Assembly: GCF_900573885.1 (NCBI RefSeq)
Contig: NZ_UPSE01000166.1
Location: forward strand, 1 to 64,000
Length of the DNA stretch: 64,000 nt
Reading direction: 5' to 3'
DNA from: Pseudomonas viridiflava
GTDB taxonomy: Bacteria > Pseudomonadota > Gammaproteobacteria > Pseudomonadales > Pseudomonadaceae
Positions 24,691 through 33,360 of this stretch are shown here, piece after piece; the first letter of the stretch is position 1, and every line of letters begins with the position of its first letter. The translations under genes and the position numbers were made by a program. Under the pieces are notes generated by a model, which saw only the letters and a list, made by a program, of their open reading frames with translations, made no database searches and had not been told where the DNA came from.

Positions 24691-25512
24691 TCACGAAGCG
24701 TGGCGCAAGGCGAACTCTTCGCCGCCTTCGGACCCCGCCAGTTCGCGAATGAACAAGCCCAACAGCTCGGCCTGGCTGCCAATACCCAGCTTGGCGTAGA
24801 TGTTCTTGCGGTGGATTTTTACCGTGCCCGGACTGATTTCCAGTTGTTCGGCCACCGAGGCGCTGGAGTGGCCGCGCAACAGCAGCTGGACAATTTCCTG
24901 CTCGCGCGCGGTCAGGCTGTGGGCGCCGAACTGGTCGAAGGCGGCGCGAATTTTATGGTCAAGGTCTTGCGCCGGACGTTGCACCCGACACTCCTGCCAC
25001 GCTTCTCGCACCACCTCGGTGACCACTGCCTCGGCGCACTCCAGCATCTGCACTTCATCGCGACTGAATGCTGGACTGGTGGTGCTGCGCATCAGCGACA
25101 ACACGCCTTTGGCGCCCTCGGCAAGGTCGACGAAAAACGCCACCTCTTCGGCCAGCCCGGTGAGCTGGTAATAGTTGAGGTAGTACTCGCCCAAATAGAA
25201 GTGGTCCGGCGCGAACTGCCGCAAGCGCCACAAGCCAGGCGGCTGGTCTCGTGTGCAGGCGAGGTAGAACGGGTCGAGCAGGTACGGCCCGACCTGGTAA
25301 TCATCGACGTACACCTTGCGTTTGTCGGCAGCAAAGGTGTCGAACAGCGCCAGCGGGCGGTGATTGCCTTCGTAGACGAAGAGAACGAAATGATCGACCG
25401 GGCAGATTTGCTTCAACCATTGGCTCAGGCCCAGCAGACGCGGGCGGCCGTTGGGTAGCGTGAGCAATTGGGCGAATCCGGTGGTCCAGTGTTTCAGGTC
25501 CTTGTGGCGCAT
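24691..25512 (-). CDS. LuxR-family transcriptional regulator
   Basis: A 273-residue regulator. The C-terminal 65 residues are a LuxR/FixJ helix-turn-helix (SLTAREQEIVQLLLRGHSSASVAEQLEISPGTVKIHRKNIYAKLGI). The N-terminal part has no receiver domain and is of unknown ligand specificity. Being 210 bp upstream of and codirectional with the polyamine-type ABC operon, it is the obvious candidate regulator of that operon. This is inferred from position only. The 262 bp upstream of it (25513–25774) shows no other feature. Confidence 0.85.
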   Translation of the reverse strand: MRHKDLKHWTTGFAQLLTLPNGRPRLLGLSQWLKQICPVDHFVLFVYEGNHRPLALFDTFAADKRKVYVDDYQVGPYLLDPFYLACTRDQPPGLWRLRQFAPDHFYLGEYYLNYYQLTGLAEEVAFFVDLAEGAKGVLSLMRSTTSPAFSRDEVQMLECAEAVVTEVVREAWQECRVQRPAQDLDHKIRAAFDQFGAHSLTAREQEIVQLLLRGHSSASVAEQLEISPGTVKIHRKNIYAKLGIGSQAELLGLFIRELAGSEGGEEFALRHAS

Positions 25513-25774
25513 AACGGTGGTTCAGCCAGGCGTTCGGAATAGCGAACGATAATGCAGGTTTTGCGCCATTATCCTGAAACCCCCAGCCAGGCGGCCGATG
25601 GCGGCTCCACGGGGTGCGGGGATGCACCAGCATGGGCCGTGAGGCACCAGTAAACGTCACTGCAGGTAACGTCTTGCCGGCGCGAAGCGTCAATCAGCGC
25701 GGGCGACTATGCTCTTTCTCATTCGGTCTGCGGCGGCGGGCTGCTCAACCTCTCGGTCAGGTGGTAACGCAATA

Positions 25775-26773
25775 GTGATTCCTCTGTTGGTCTGCGACGA
25801 CTCCATGATGGCCCGCAAGCAGTTGATCCGCTCACTCCCCGCGGATTGGCCGGTGTCCATCACCCAAGCCGCCCATGGCCAGGAAGCCATGCAGGCGATC
25901 CGCCAGGGCCTCGGCCAGGTGGTGCTGCTCGACCTCACCATGCCGGTGATGGACGGCTACGAGGTACTCGCTGCCCTGCGCGCTGAAGGCTTGGCGGCAA
26001 AAGTGGTGGTGGTTTCCGGCGACGTGCAGGAAGAAGCCATGCGCCGCGTGCTGGACCTGGGCGCCCTGGCGTTCGTCAAGAAGCCGGCCGAACCGGAAAA
26101 GCTGCGCGAAACCCTTGAACGCCTGAACCTGCTCGGCCAGCCTGCGCCGCCTGCGGAAGTACCGCTACGCCCGGCCTTTGAGCTGAAAGTGAATTTCCGC
26201 GACGCCCTGCGCGAGATCACTAACGTGGCCATGGGCCGCGCCGCCGCGTTGCTGGCCAAGGTGCTGGGGGTGTTTGTCGAGCTGCCGGTGCCGACCGTCA
26301 ACATCTTCGAAGTCAGCGAATTGCACATGACCCTGGCCGATGCCCAGCGCGGCGAACGCTACAGCGCGTTGTGCCAGGGTTTTATCGGCGACGGCATTGC
26401 TGGCGAGGCGCTGCTGCTGTTTCACGATTCGGAAATTGCCGATATTGGCCGCCTGTTCAAATGGCAGCCCAAGGACGAACGCGATGTGTCGGAAATGCTG
26501 CTGGACCTGGCGAGCATTTTGATCGGCGCCTGCCTGAGCGGTATTTCCGAGCAGATCGATGTGCGCTTTTCCCAAGGCCACCCGCAACTGCTCGGCCTGC
26601 ACAGTTCGATTGAAAGTCTGATCACGGTAAACAAACAGCGCTGGCGCAAAACCCTGGCGGTGGAGATCAGCTACAGCCTGGAGGGCCACAACGTGCATTT
26701 CGACCTGCTGTTGCTGTTTACCGAAGACTCGATTCAGCGCCTGACGTACAAAATCAATTACCTGATGAACTGA
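25775..26773 (+). CDS. Response regulator with C-terminal CheC-like domain
   Basis: A 332-residue two-domain signalling protein. Residues 1–120 are a receiver: acidic pair D8–D9, phosphoacceptor D53 in VVLLDLTMPVMDG, switch Ser in VVVSGD and K103 in FVKKPAEP. Residues about 135–332 resemble CheC/CheX phosphatases. One active-site motif is intact (E147 and N150 in EITNVAMG). The second position reads DLASILIG, so its Glu/Asn are replaced. It may dephosphorylate a receiver, perhaps its own. I start at GTG 25775 because homology begins with PLLVCDDS. AGGTGG precedes it at a slightly long spacing. Confidence 0.8.
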   Translation: MIPLLVCDDSMMARKQLIRSLPADWPVSITQAAHGQEAMQAIRQGLGQVVLLDLTMPVMDGYEVLAALRAEGLAAKVVVVSGDVQEEAMRRVLDLGALAFVKKPAEPEKLRETLERLNLLGQPAPPAEVPLRPAFELKVNFRDALREITNVAMGRAAALLAKVLGVFVELPVPTVNIFEVSELHMTLADAQRGERYSALCQGFIGDGIAGEALLLFHDSEIADIGRLFKWQPKDERDVSEMLLDLASILIGACLSGISEQIDVRFSQGHPQLLGLHSSIESLITVNKQRWRKTLAVEISYSLEGHNVHFDLLLLFTEDSIQRLTYKINYLMN

Positions 26774-26783
26774 GACCCGGCCC

Positions 26784-27218
26784 ATGCCTGCGCAGATCGA
26801 CATCAAAGAAGTTCACTGGCTGCTGGATATCGTGCAATGCATCGATGTAGGCGTGATCGTGCTCGACCGCCAATACCGCGTGGAAGTGTTCAACAGCTTT
26901 ATGGAAAACCACTCCGGGCTGGGGCCGGACGAGGTGCACGGCAAGTCGTTATTCGACCTGTTCGAGGAAATTGACGAAGACTGGTTTCGGCGCAAGGTCG
27001 ACACCGTGGTCACCCTCGGCACGCGGGCATTCAGCCTGTGGGAACAACGGCCGTATCTGGTGCACTTCAAAAACTACCAACCGATCACCGGCCGCGCCGA
27101 CTTCATGTACCAGAATGTCACCCTGCTGCCGCTGGCCTCAAGCGGCGGGCAGGTGGAGCACATTTGCGTGGTGATCTACGACGCTACAGAGGCGGCGGTG
27201 CATAAGAGCGTGTCCTGA
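26784..27218 (+). CDS. Small PAS-domain sensor protein
   Basis: A 144-residue protein that is essentially one PAS fold: DIVQCIDVGVIVLDRQYRVEVFNSFMENHSGL, GKSLFDLFEEIDEDWFRRK, and the C-terminal HICVVIYDATEAAV strand. There is no kinase, cyclase or HTH output domain. It starts 10 bp after the receiver–CheC gene and is surely cotranscribed with it, so the two probably act together as sensor/adapter and output. No histidine kinase is nearby. Confidence 0.8.
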   Translation: MPAQIDIKEVHWLLDIVQCIDVGVIVLDRQYRVEVFNSFMENHSGLGPDEVHGKSLFDLFEEIDEDWFRRKVDTVVTLGTRAFSLWEQRPYLVHFKNYQPITGRADFMYQNVTLLPLASSGGQVEHICVVIYDATEAAVHKSVS

Positions 27219-27236
27219 GCCCCCGCCAATTTATAT

Positions 27237-27317
27237 GTAGGAGCGACCTTGGTCGCGAACCCTGGAAACCTCGGCCATCGGCGTTTTTCCAGGGTTCGCC
27301 AGCAAGCTGGCTCCTAC
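27237..27317. repeat. Inverted repeat between convergent genes (GTAGGAGC family)
   Basis: GTAGGAGC followed by GGTCGCGAACCCTGGAAA is mirrored by TTTCCAGGGTTCGCCAGC and GGCTCCTAC, forming a long interrupted stem. This is the usual look of a Pseudomonas REP pair. Placed between the PAS gene and the convergent helicase gene, it could end transcripts in both directions. Confidence 0.75.
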
Positions 27318-27329
27318 GAAAAAGCCGCG

Positions 27330-28658
27330 TTACTTCTTTTTGCGCGGCCCGGTGTTAAAGCTTGGCACTTTGCGTATGGCTTTCACCGGAGCTTCCAGCG
27401 GCTCGGCGCTTTCGGTCCACTTGCCCAGGGTTTTCTTGCCGCCACCGCCGCCGGTTTTCGGTTTTTTCGGTTTCTTCGGCTTTTTCAGTACCTGCCCGGT
27501 AGGGTCGGTTACCGGTACCCGGTGCTCGGGCTCGAAGTCTTGCTCTTCGCTGCGTTGCAGGGTCTGACGGGTGAGCACTTCAATGGCTGACAGCAGCTGC
27601 ACTTCATCGGCACACACCAGCGAAATTGCCTGACCGCTGTTGCCCGCGCGGCCGGTACGGCCGATGCGGTGCACGTAGTCTTCGGCGACGATGGGCAAAT
27701 CGAAGTTGACCACCAGCGGCAGGTCGTCGATGTCCAGGCCGCGCGCCGCCACGTCGGTGGCCACCAGTATTTGAATCTCACGGCTTTTGAACCGGTCCAG
27801 GGCGCGCTGGCGGGTGGCTTGCGGTTTATCGCCGTGAATGCCGTCGGCATTTACACCTTGCTGCTGAAGCATTTCGCAGAGCTGATCGACGCCATTGCGG
27901 GTTTTGGCAAACACCAGCACCTGGCCCCAGCGGTGCTTTTTCAGCAGGTGGGTAAACAGTTCCGGCTTGCGCTTTTTGTCCGCCGGAATGATCCACTGCT
28001 TCACGCTGCTGGCCGCCACGTTGCGCGGGCTCACTTCAATACTCAGCGGGTCGCTCAGGGTGTTGCTGGCCAGCGCGCGGATGGCTTCGGAGAAGGTGGC
28101 GGAGAACAGCAGCGTCTGACGCTTTTTCGGCAGTGCGGCGTAGATGTCGCGCAGTTCTTCGGAAAAGCCCAGATCGAGCATGCGGTCGGCTTCGTCGAGG
28201 ATCAGGGTTTGCAACTGGCCGAACTTGACGGCGTTCTGGCGGAACAGGTCGAGCAGCCGTCCCGGCGTGGCGACGAGAATGTCGACGCCTTTGCGCAGCT
28301 TCATCATCTGCGGGTTGATGCTTACGCCGCCGTAAACCGCATAGGTGGTCAGCGGCAGATTCTGGCCATACACGCGAATGCTTTCGTGCACCTGCTCAGC
28401 CAGCTCGCGGGTCGGGCACAGCACCAGCGCACGCACCGAGTTGTTGGCTACCGTCGGGCCTTCGAGGGTCAAACGCTGCAAGAGCGGCAAGGCGAAACCG
28501 GCGGTTTTTCCGGTACCGGTCTGGGCGGCGGCCATCAGGTCGCGGCCGGCCAGCACGGCCGGAATGGCCTGGGCCTGAATCGGCGACGGGGTTTTGTAGT
28601 CGAGCGCTTCGAGCGCGCGCAGCAGGGGTTCGATCAGACCAAGGGCGGCGAAAGTCAT
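27330..28658 (-). CDS. rhlE: DEAD-box ATP-dependent RNA helicase, RhlE type
   Basis: A 442-residue helicase with all DEAD-box motifs in order: the Q motif (PSPIQAQAIPAVL), Walker A AAQTGTGKT (44–52), PTRELAEQ, TPGRLLDL, DEADRMLDLGF, SAT, VATDVAARGLDID and HRIGRTGRAG. A short basic tail contains a PKKPKKPKK-like run and Gly-rich segment that probably binds RNA. It is expected to remodel RNA in ribosome assembly or mRNA decay. Pseudomonads carry several paralogues, so the RhlE symbol is by type and not proven orthology. Confidence 0.85.
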   Translation of the reverse strand: MTFAALGLIEPLLRALEALDYKTPSPIQAQAIPAVLAGRDLMAAAQTGTGKTAGFALPLLQRLTLEGPTVANNSVRALVLCPTRELAEQVHESIRVYGQNLPLTTYAVYGGVSINPQMMKLRKGVDILVATPGRLLDLFRQNAVKFGQLQTLILDEADRMLDLGFSEELRDIYAALPKKRQTLLFSATFSEAIRALASNTLSDPLSIEVSPRNVAASSVKQWIIPADKKRKPELFTHLLKKHRWGQVLVFAKTRNGVDQLCEMLQQQGVNADGIHGDKPQATRQRALDRFKSREIQILVATDVAARGLDIDDLPLVVNFDLPIVAEDYVHRIGRTGRAGNSGQAISLVCADEVQLLSAIEVLTRQTLQRSEEQDFEPEHRVPVTDPTGQVLKKPKKPKKPKTGGGGGKKTLGKWTESAEPLEAPVKAIRKVPSFNTGPRKKK

Positions 28659-28713
28659 AAGGGTAACCAGGGGGCGTTGCCAGGAAAGCGCGCAGTTTAC
28701 CCTGTCCGCTTCT

Positions 28714-29355
28714 TCAGGCGTTACGCGCCAGTTTCAGCGCTTCGCCAATTTTTGCGGCCGGCACTTTCTGCAGGCGGCACAGCAGATTGTGAGAGATGGC
28801 TTGAATGCCATGCTCATCGCGCAACTGGCCGGTCATGAACAGCGTGAGGTTGGCCGCCATTTCGGCATCGGCCATGGCCCGGTGAGCCTTGCCAGTGACG
28901 GGCAGGCGCGCCCAGCTGTTGAGCGTGCCGAGCTTATGGTTGGGCGCCTGCGGCAACAGCCGACGCGCCAGCAGCATCGAACAGGCAAAGGTTTGCCGAC
29001 GCTGACGGCGAATGAGCGCCAATTCGGCGTCCCAGAATTTCTGGTCGAACGAGGCGTTGTGCGCCACCAGGGGAATATCGCCGACGAACTCGGCCACCGC
29101 CTCCATCACCTCATCGGCCGGCGGCGCGGCGCGCAACATGGCGTTGCTGATGCCGGTGAGGTTCTCGATGAAGGGCGGCACCCAGACGCCGGTTTTCATC
29201 AGGCTTTGATAGCGCCCGACAATGCGCCCGTCCTCGACAATCACCGCCGCAATCTCGGTTGCGCGGCAGTTCTGGCCAGGGGAAATGCCAGTGGTTTCAA
29301 AGTCGATTACAGCGATGGGTTCCACGGTCGGTCTCGGCGGTTTCAACGGCCGCAT
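28714..29355 (-). CDS. DnaQ-like 3'-5' exonuclease
   Basis: A 213-residue DEDDh exonuclease. Exo I is VIDFETTG (D18, E20), Exo II is HNASFDQKFW and Exo III is HRAMADAEM. It resembles the proofreading subunit epsilon but is a stand-alone protein without its polymerase-binding tail, as in several small bacterial nucleases. Residues 1–12 are weakly conserved, and the start could be this ATG at 29355 or a codon nearer VEPIAVIDF; neither has an obvious ribosome-binding site. Confidence 0.82.
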   Translation of the reverse strand: MRPLKPPRPTVEPIAVIDFETTGISPGQNCRATEIAAVIVEDGRIVGRYQSLMKTGVWVPPFIENLTGISNAMLRAAPPADEVMEAVAEFVGDIPLVAHNASFDQKFWDAELALIRRQRRQTFACSMLLARRLLPQAPNHKLGTLNSWARLPVTGKAHRAMADAEMAANLTLFMTGQLRDEHGIQAISHNLLCRLQKVPAAKIGEALKLARNA

Positions 29356-29414
29356 AGGGTAACAGCGTTTTCGCTTTTCCAACGCCGCTCAAGGCCGCGC
29401 TGCCGGCCGGTTAG

Positions 29415-29888
29415 TTACCGCAGCAGCAGAGAACCTTCGATGGGTACATAGCGTGTGGCCGCGCGCACCAGTGATTGCGCCGTTAGCCCAGGCACGCCGT
29501 AAGCCACGGCTTCGGTGCCGTAGCTGCGCACCTTGTCGAGCAGCATGTCGAAGTCGCCATCACCCGAGGCCAGCACCACGCAGTCGACGCGCTGGGCGGC
29601 GTCCATGATGTCGATGGTGATGCCCACGTCCCAGTCGCCTTTGGCCGAGCCGTCGCTGCGCTGAATGTAGGGCTTGAGCCGCACGGTAAAACCGAGGTTG
29701 CGCAGAATTTGCTGGAACTGCTGCTGCTTGGGGTCGCCTCGGTCGATGGCGTAGGCGTACGCCTCGACAATTTCGCCGTGCTGGGCAATGTCTGCCCACA
29801 GCGCCGAGTAATTGAAGTGGCAGCCATGGGCCTGACGTACGGTGTAATAAAGGTTCTGCACATCGGCGAACACGGCGATTCTTTTCAC
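29415..29888 (-). CDS. NYN-domain (LabA/DUF88-like) protein
   Basis: A 157-residue PIN-like NYN protein. Conserved acidic positions are D9 in VFADVQNLYY, the pair in KGDWDVGITIDIMD and the LASGDGDFDMLL motif, which together build a metal-dependent nuclease-like site. Members act on RNA in some systems, but this one's role is unknown. I start at the GTG at 29888, which has CAGGAG nine bases upstream and begins the family's first strand. The open frame extends 100 codons further without homology. Confidence 0.83.
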   Translation of the reverse strand: MKRIAVFADVQNLYYTVRQAHGCHFNYSALWADIAQHGEIVEAYAYAIDRGDPKQQQFQQILRNLGFTVRLKPYIQRSDGSAKGDWDVGITIDIMDAAQRVDCVVLASGDGDFDMLLDKVRSYGTEAVAYGVPGLTAQSLVRAATRYVPIEGSLLLR

Positions 29889-29985
29889 CAGCCTGACTCC
29901 TGGGCGGCCAAAGTGGGGGCAGTATGCCATCACTGAGCAAGAAATAGCCGAAGCAATCTGCCAACCGGTCGCCACAATTGGCCCG

Positions 29986-30014
29986 TTGGACCACCGCCTG
30001 CCTTCGGCTACAGT
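29986..30014 (+). promoter_or_regulatory. Sigma-70-like promoter for the YciC-like gene
   Basis: A −35-like TTGGAC (29986–29991) and −10-like TACAGT (30009–30014) are separated by exactly 17 bp. The predicted transcript would start about 28 bases before the ATG at 30049. Confidence 0.5.
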
Positions 30015-30048
30015 GGCGACCTTGCTTCTGCTGCCGTGACCGTTTGCG

Positions 30049-30708
30049 ATGAATCCTTTGCCCGTTATCCGCGATGCCTGGTTTTTTTTCAGCCGTAACC
30101 TGCTGAGCATCGCCCTGCTCTGCCTGCCGCTGATCATGTTGGAAAGCCTGGCGCAGTTCGCCCTGGCCAGTGTCAGCACGCCAGACACCTCTCCCGCCTA
30201 CAGCGTGGTGATCGGCCTGTTTTTCTATCCGCTGTACACCGGCTCGCTGATTATTTTCCTCGCCGCACGCAGCAACGGCGAACAGCCGGCGCTCAGCAAT
30301 ATCTGGGCGCTGGCCCTCAGCCTGTGGCCGCGCTTCGCGGTGCTGGCGGCGTTGAGTACGTTGCTGATTATGGTGGGCATCAGCCTGATGGTGATTCCAG
30401 GCCTGTTCGTATTGGTGAAGCTGGCCTTCTCCGAATACCTGCTGGTACTGCGCGGCCTCAGCCCGCTAGCGGCCATGCGTGACAGTTTCAGTCAGACCAG
30501 CGGCCATTTCGCCCGTATTCTCTTGTGCGTGCTCTGCGTGATGGTGCCGCTCTGGGGCCTGGACATGCTCAGCTTCAACCTCGCCGGCAAGGACAACGAG
30601 CTGATGCTGTTCGCCCTGGATTGCGCCAACGGCTTTCTGCAACTGTTCGCCAGCGTGGTGATGTTCCGTCTGTTTATGCTGATCAGCAGCGAAGCGGCAC
30701 GCGGCTGA
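30049..30708 (+). CDS. YciC/UPF0259-like multi-pass membrane protein
   Basis: A 219-residue protein with about six hydrophobic segments. It starts MNPLPVIRDAWFFFSRNL, with a central segment LMVIPGLFVLVKLAFSEYLLVLRGLSPLAAMRDSF that is typical of the YciC (UPF0259) family. The function is unknown. It appears to be monocistronic with its own promoter. Confidence 0.75.
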   Translation: MNPLPVIRDAWFFFSRNLLSIALLCLPLIMLESLAQFALASVSTPDTSPAYSVVIGLFFYPLYTGSLIIFLAARSNGEQPALSNIWALALSLWPRFAVLAALSTLLIMVGISLMVIPGLFVLVKLAFSEYLLVLRGLSPLAAMRDSFSQTSGHFARILLCVLCVMVPLWGLDMLSFNLAGKDNELMLFALDCANGFLQLFASVVMFRLFMLISSEAARG

Positions 30709-30753
30709 TTTCAGGCTAGGCTTGAAGGACGCTTTGTCCGGAGCCCACCTGCT

Positions 30754-31188
30754 ATGGCCGACGTCAATCCCAGCATCCTGTCCCATGTGTCTATCGGCAC
30801 CAATCACTTCGAGCGCGCTGTGGTGTTTTACGACCGCGTGATGGCGACCCTGGGTTGCCAGCGGTTGCTGGAGCACCCAGGCGCCGTCGCGTACGGCCGA
30901 ATGTATCCGGAGTTCTGGCTGCAAGCGCCGTTTGACGGCAATCCGGCCAGTGTCGGTAACGGCACGCATATCGGCTTTGTCGCTCAGGACAAAGCCTCAG
31001 TGGACGCCTTCTACGCCGCTGCGCTCAACGCCGGCGCCAGTGGCGACGGTCCGCCCGGACCGCGCCCGCACTATGGCGAGCAGTATTACGGCTGCTTTGT
31101 TCGCGATCTGGATGGCCACAAGATCGAAGCCACCTATTGGGAAGCGACCTCGCTGTTCGAAATCTATGTCGAGCCCACGTCCAGTTGA
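30754..31188 (+). CDS. VOC-family (glyoxalase/dioxygenase superfamily) protein
   Basis: A 144-residue vicinal-oxygen-chelate protein: ILSHVSIGTNHFERAVVFYDRVMATLG (first metal-ligand His in the opening strand), HIGFVAQDKASVDAFYAAAL, and the closing DLDGHKIEATYW with the conserved His/Glu. Such proteins include glyoxalases and antibiotic-resistance proteins; no substrate is indicated. Its leader ends CGGAGCCCACCTGCT-ATG, much like that of the glutaminase-like gene at 12421. Confidence 0.82.
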   Translation: MADVNPSILSHVSIGTNHFERAVVFYDRVMATLGCQRLLEHPGAVAYGRMYPEFWLQAPFDGNPASVGNGTHIGFVAQDKASVDAFYAAALNAGASGDGPPGPRPHYGEQYYGCFVRDLDGHKIEATYWEATSLFEIYVEPTSS

Positions 31189-31193
31189 TGAAT

Positions 31194-31934
31194 TCAGCGC
31201 TGGGCCTGGTAACGCTGGGCCTGGCGCTTGATCCAGCCCTCCGCCAGCATTTTTTTCAAGGCCGCGCTCATCAACGCCTGCTCGGCCGACTGCTCCAGAA
31301 CCCGTGAAAAACCTACATACAGCTCGGTACGCGCAAGCGGCTGGTAACGCGCCTTGGCGATCGTGGAGGCGTATTGGGGTTGCAGCAGTTCGTAGTCCAC
31401 CTGGCAGTCGGTGCCGATAAACGCGGCGAGACGTCCGCGCAACAGCATCTGCAGTAGTTGCTGCTCGTTGTTGACACCGTGTTTGACCAAGGCGGTGTCG
31501 GAGTCGAACGGCTCGAAGTAAACCGACTCATGCACGAAGCCAATCACTTTGCCTTGCAGATCGGCATAGCGCTGCACCTGCCCGGCCGCCGCGCTGACGG
31601 TGTAGAAGCGCGGTGCGCAGGCGTAATAGGGGGTGGGCAAGTATTGAACGTAGCGTTCGCGGTCGGCGGTCTTCGCCAGGCCAATCATCAGGTCGGCGCG
31701 ACCGAGTTCAAGATCGGCGAGGCCTCGCGCCCAGGGCGCTCGCTGAATGTCGAAGCGCAGTCCGCTGCGACGGCCGATTTCGTTTAGCACGTCGATGTCC
31801 AGGCCAGCCAGATTGCCCTGGGAATCGAGCATGCGAAACGGCGGCCAGAGGTCGGTCATTACCCGCAACGGCGCACGCTCGGCAGCAATCACGAGCTGGC
31901 ACAGCACAGTGAGCAGCAGCAAGGCCCAGCGCAT
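31194..31934 (-). CDS. Amino-acid-type ABC transporter substrate-binding protein
   Basis: A 246-residue protein of the SBP_bac_3 family with a signal peptide (to about residue 17, LCQLVIA|AERAP). The mature part begins LRVMTDLWPPFRMLDSQGNLAGLDIDVLNEI, and LELGRADLMIGLAKTADRERYVQYL is diagnostic. No permease or ATPase is adjacent, so it is an orphan binding protein or sensor. It converges with the VOC gene, with 5 bp between the stops. Confidence 0.85.
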   Translation of the reverse strand: MRWALLLLTVLCQLVIAAERAPLRVMTDLWPPFRMLDSQGNLAGLDIDVLNEIGRRSGLRFDIQRAPWARGLADLELGRADLMIGLAKTADRERYVQYLPTPYYACAPRFYTVSAAAGQVQRYADLQGKVIGFVHESVYFEPFDSDTALVKHGVNNEQQLLQMLLRGRLAAFIGTDCQVDYELLQPQYASTIAKARYQPLARTELYVGFSRVLEQSAEQALMSAALKKMLAEGWIKRQAQRYQAQR

Positions 31935-32050
31935 TTATCATCCTTAATAAGAGGCCCGCGCCCATCGCCGGGCGGGGATTGCCGAGAGATCGTACAACCG
32001 CCGCGTAATCTACAGTGCTGCCTATGACATTCGCCAGCGGCCCACGCCAT

Positions 32051-32079
32051 TTGGGCTAAACGCTGTGCTCGGTTATGCT
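32051..32079 (+). promoter_or_regulatory. Sigma-70-like promoter for the EEP hydrolase gene
   Basis: TTGGGC (32051–32056) and TATGCT (32074–32079) are separated by 17 bp, upstream of the ATG at 32116. Confidence 0.5.
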
Positions 32080-32115
32080 CCGGTTCGCATATTTCTCGCC
32101 GATTGGCCACTGCCC

Positions 32116-33219
32116 ATGCCCGTGCTACGCCCGTTTACGTTACGAAAACTCCTGCTGATCATCGTGTTTGTAGCCGTTGCCCTGAGTGTGCTGGTGTACA
32201 GCATTACCTGGCACCCGGCCGACCGCGAGCCGGCAGTGCTCAGTTGCGATGCAAGCACCGCCACCTTGCAGCCCGGGCAGGCGCTCAAGGTGATGACCTG
32301 GAACGTGCAGTACCTGGCGGGCAAACGCTACGTGTTCTGGTACGACCTGGCCGATGGCAGCGGCCCCGACACCCGCCCCACCGCCGCCGACCTGGCCTAC
32401 AGCCTGGACGAAGTGGTGCGCATTCTGCGCGATGAACAGGCCGACGTGGTGCTGCTGCAAGAGCTGCACGAGAACACCAAGGCCACCGATTACCAAGACC
32501 AGATGGCGCTGTTGCATGAGCGACTGGCCGACCTTTATCCGTGCAGCAGCCAGGCGTTTTACTGGAAAGCCTCGTTCGTGCCCCACCCGAAAATTCGCGG
32601 CAGCGTTGGCATGAAACTCGGCACCCTGAGCCGCTACCGCATCAGTCAGGCCGAGCGTTTGCAATTGCCCACGCCACCGGCAGATCTGCTCACCCGCCAG
32701 TTCAACCTCAAGCGCGCCATGCTGGTCAGCTACCTGCCGATCCGCGACGGCGGCCAGGTGGCCGTGATCAACACCCACCTCGATGCCTTCGCTCAGGGCG
32801 ACGACACCATGCAACGGCAAGTGGCGATGATTGACGAGCATCTGCATGCCTTGAACGTCGCCAACACGCCGTGGCTGATCGGGGGCGACTTCAACCTGTT
32901 GCCGCCGGTGCAGTACGAACGGTTGTCCGAGCGTCAGCGCAGTTGGTATGCGCCAGAGAGTGAGTTGCAGGTGCTGGCGGGCAAGTACCCGATGATTCCA
33001 AGTCTCGAAGAGGCAGCCGGACCGGCCCAGTCCGCGTGGTACACCCACTTCCCCAACGACCCGCAAGCCGTCGGCCCCGACCGCACGCTCGACTACCTTT
33101 TCCACAGCCCCAGCCTCGCCCGCGTGGGCGCGAATGTGCGGCAGGTGGATACCTTGCGTATCTCGGATCACCTGCCGCTGATAGCGCGGTTTTTGTTGCC
33201 GGAGAAGGCGCAGCCGTAA
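32116..33219 (+). CDS. Membrane-anchored endonuclease/exonuclease/phosphatase-family protein
   Basis: A 367-residue protein. One N-terminal membrane segment (about residues 11–30, LLLIIVFVAVALSVLVYS) places the EEP domain in the periplasm. Catalytic motifs are MTWNVQYLAG, LLQELHE, VINTHLDAF, GGDFNLLPP, DRTLDYLFHS and ISDHLPLIARF, the complete DNase I/sphingomyelinase/phosphatase set. Hydrolysis of a phosphodiester or phosphomonoester is expected; nucleic acid and lipid substrates are both possible. The in-frame extension to 32065 is hydrophilic and overlaps the promoter, so I start at 32116. Confidence 0.82.
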   Translation: MPVLRPFTLRKLLLIIVFVAVALSVLVYSITWHPADREPAVLSCDASTATLQPGQALKVMTWNVQYLAGKRYVFWYDLADGSGPDTRPTAADLAYSLDEVVRILRDEQADVVLLQELHENTKATDYQDQMALLHERLADLYPCSSQAFYWKASFVPHPKIRGSVGMKLGTLSRYRISQAERLQLPTPPADLLTRQFNLKRAMLVSYLPIRDGGQVAVINTHLDAFAQGDDTMQRQVAMIDEHLHALNVANTPWLIGGDFNLLPPVQYERLSERQRSWYAPESELQVLAGKYPMIPSLEEAAGPAQSAWYTHFPNDPQAVGPDRTLDYLFHSPSLARVGANVRQVDTLRISDHLPLIARFLLPEKAQP

Positions 33220-33230
33220 ATGCAAAAGCA

Positions 33231-33350
33231 TCGCGGCTGAAGCCGCTACCACAGGTACTAGATGTTTCTGTGGGAGCGGCTGGGCGGCATTCCGATTAGC
33301 CGCGATTTCCTACAACCGCTGCAACCGAAAGCATCGCGGTTGCAGCCGCG
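33231..33350. repeat. Degenerate REP-like palindromes (TCGCGGCTGAAGCCGCT family)
   Basis: TCGCGGCTGAAGCCGCT (33231–33247), GTGGGAGCGGCT and TAGCCGCGA (to 33305), and GCATCGCGG…CAGCCGCG (33331–33350) form overlapping stems. The first unit is identical to the left arm at 13168. It lies between two convergent genes. Confidence 0.7.
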
Positions 33351-33360
33351 CTCGCTTTGT

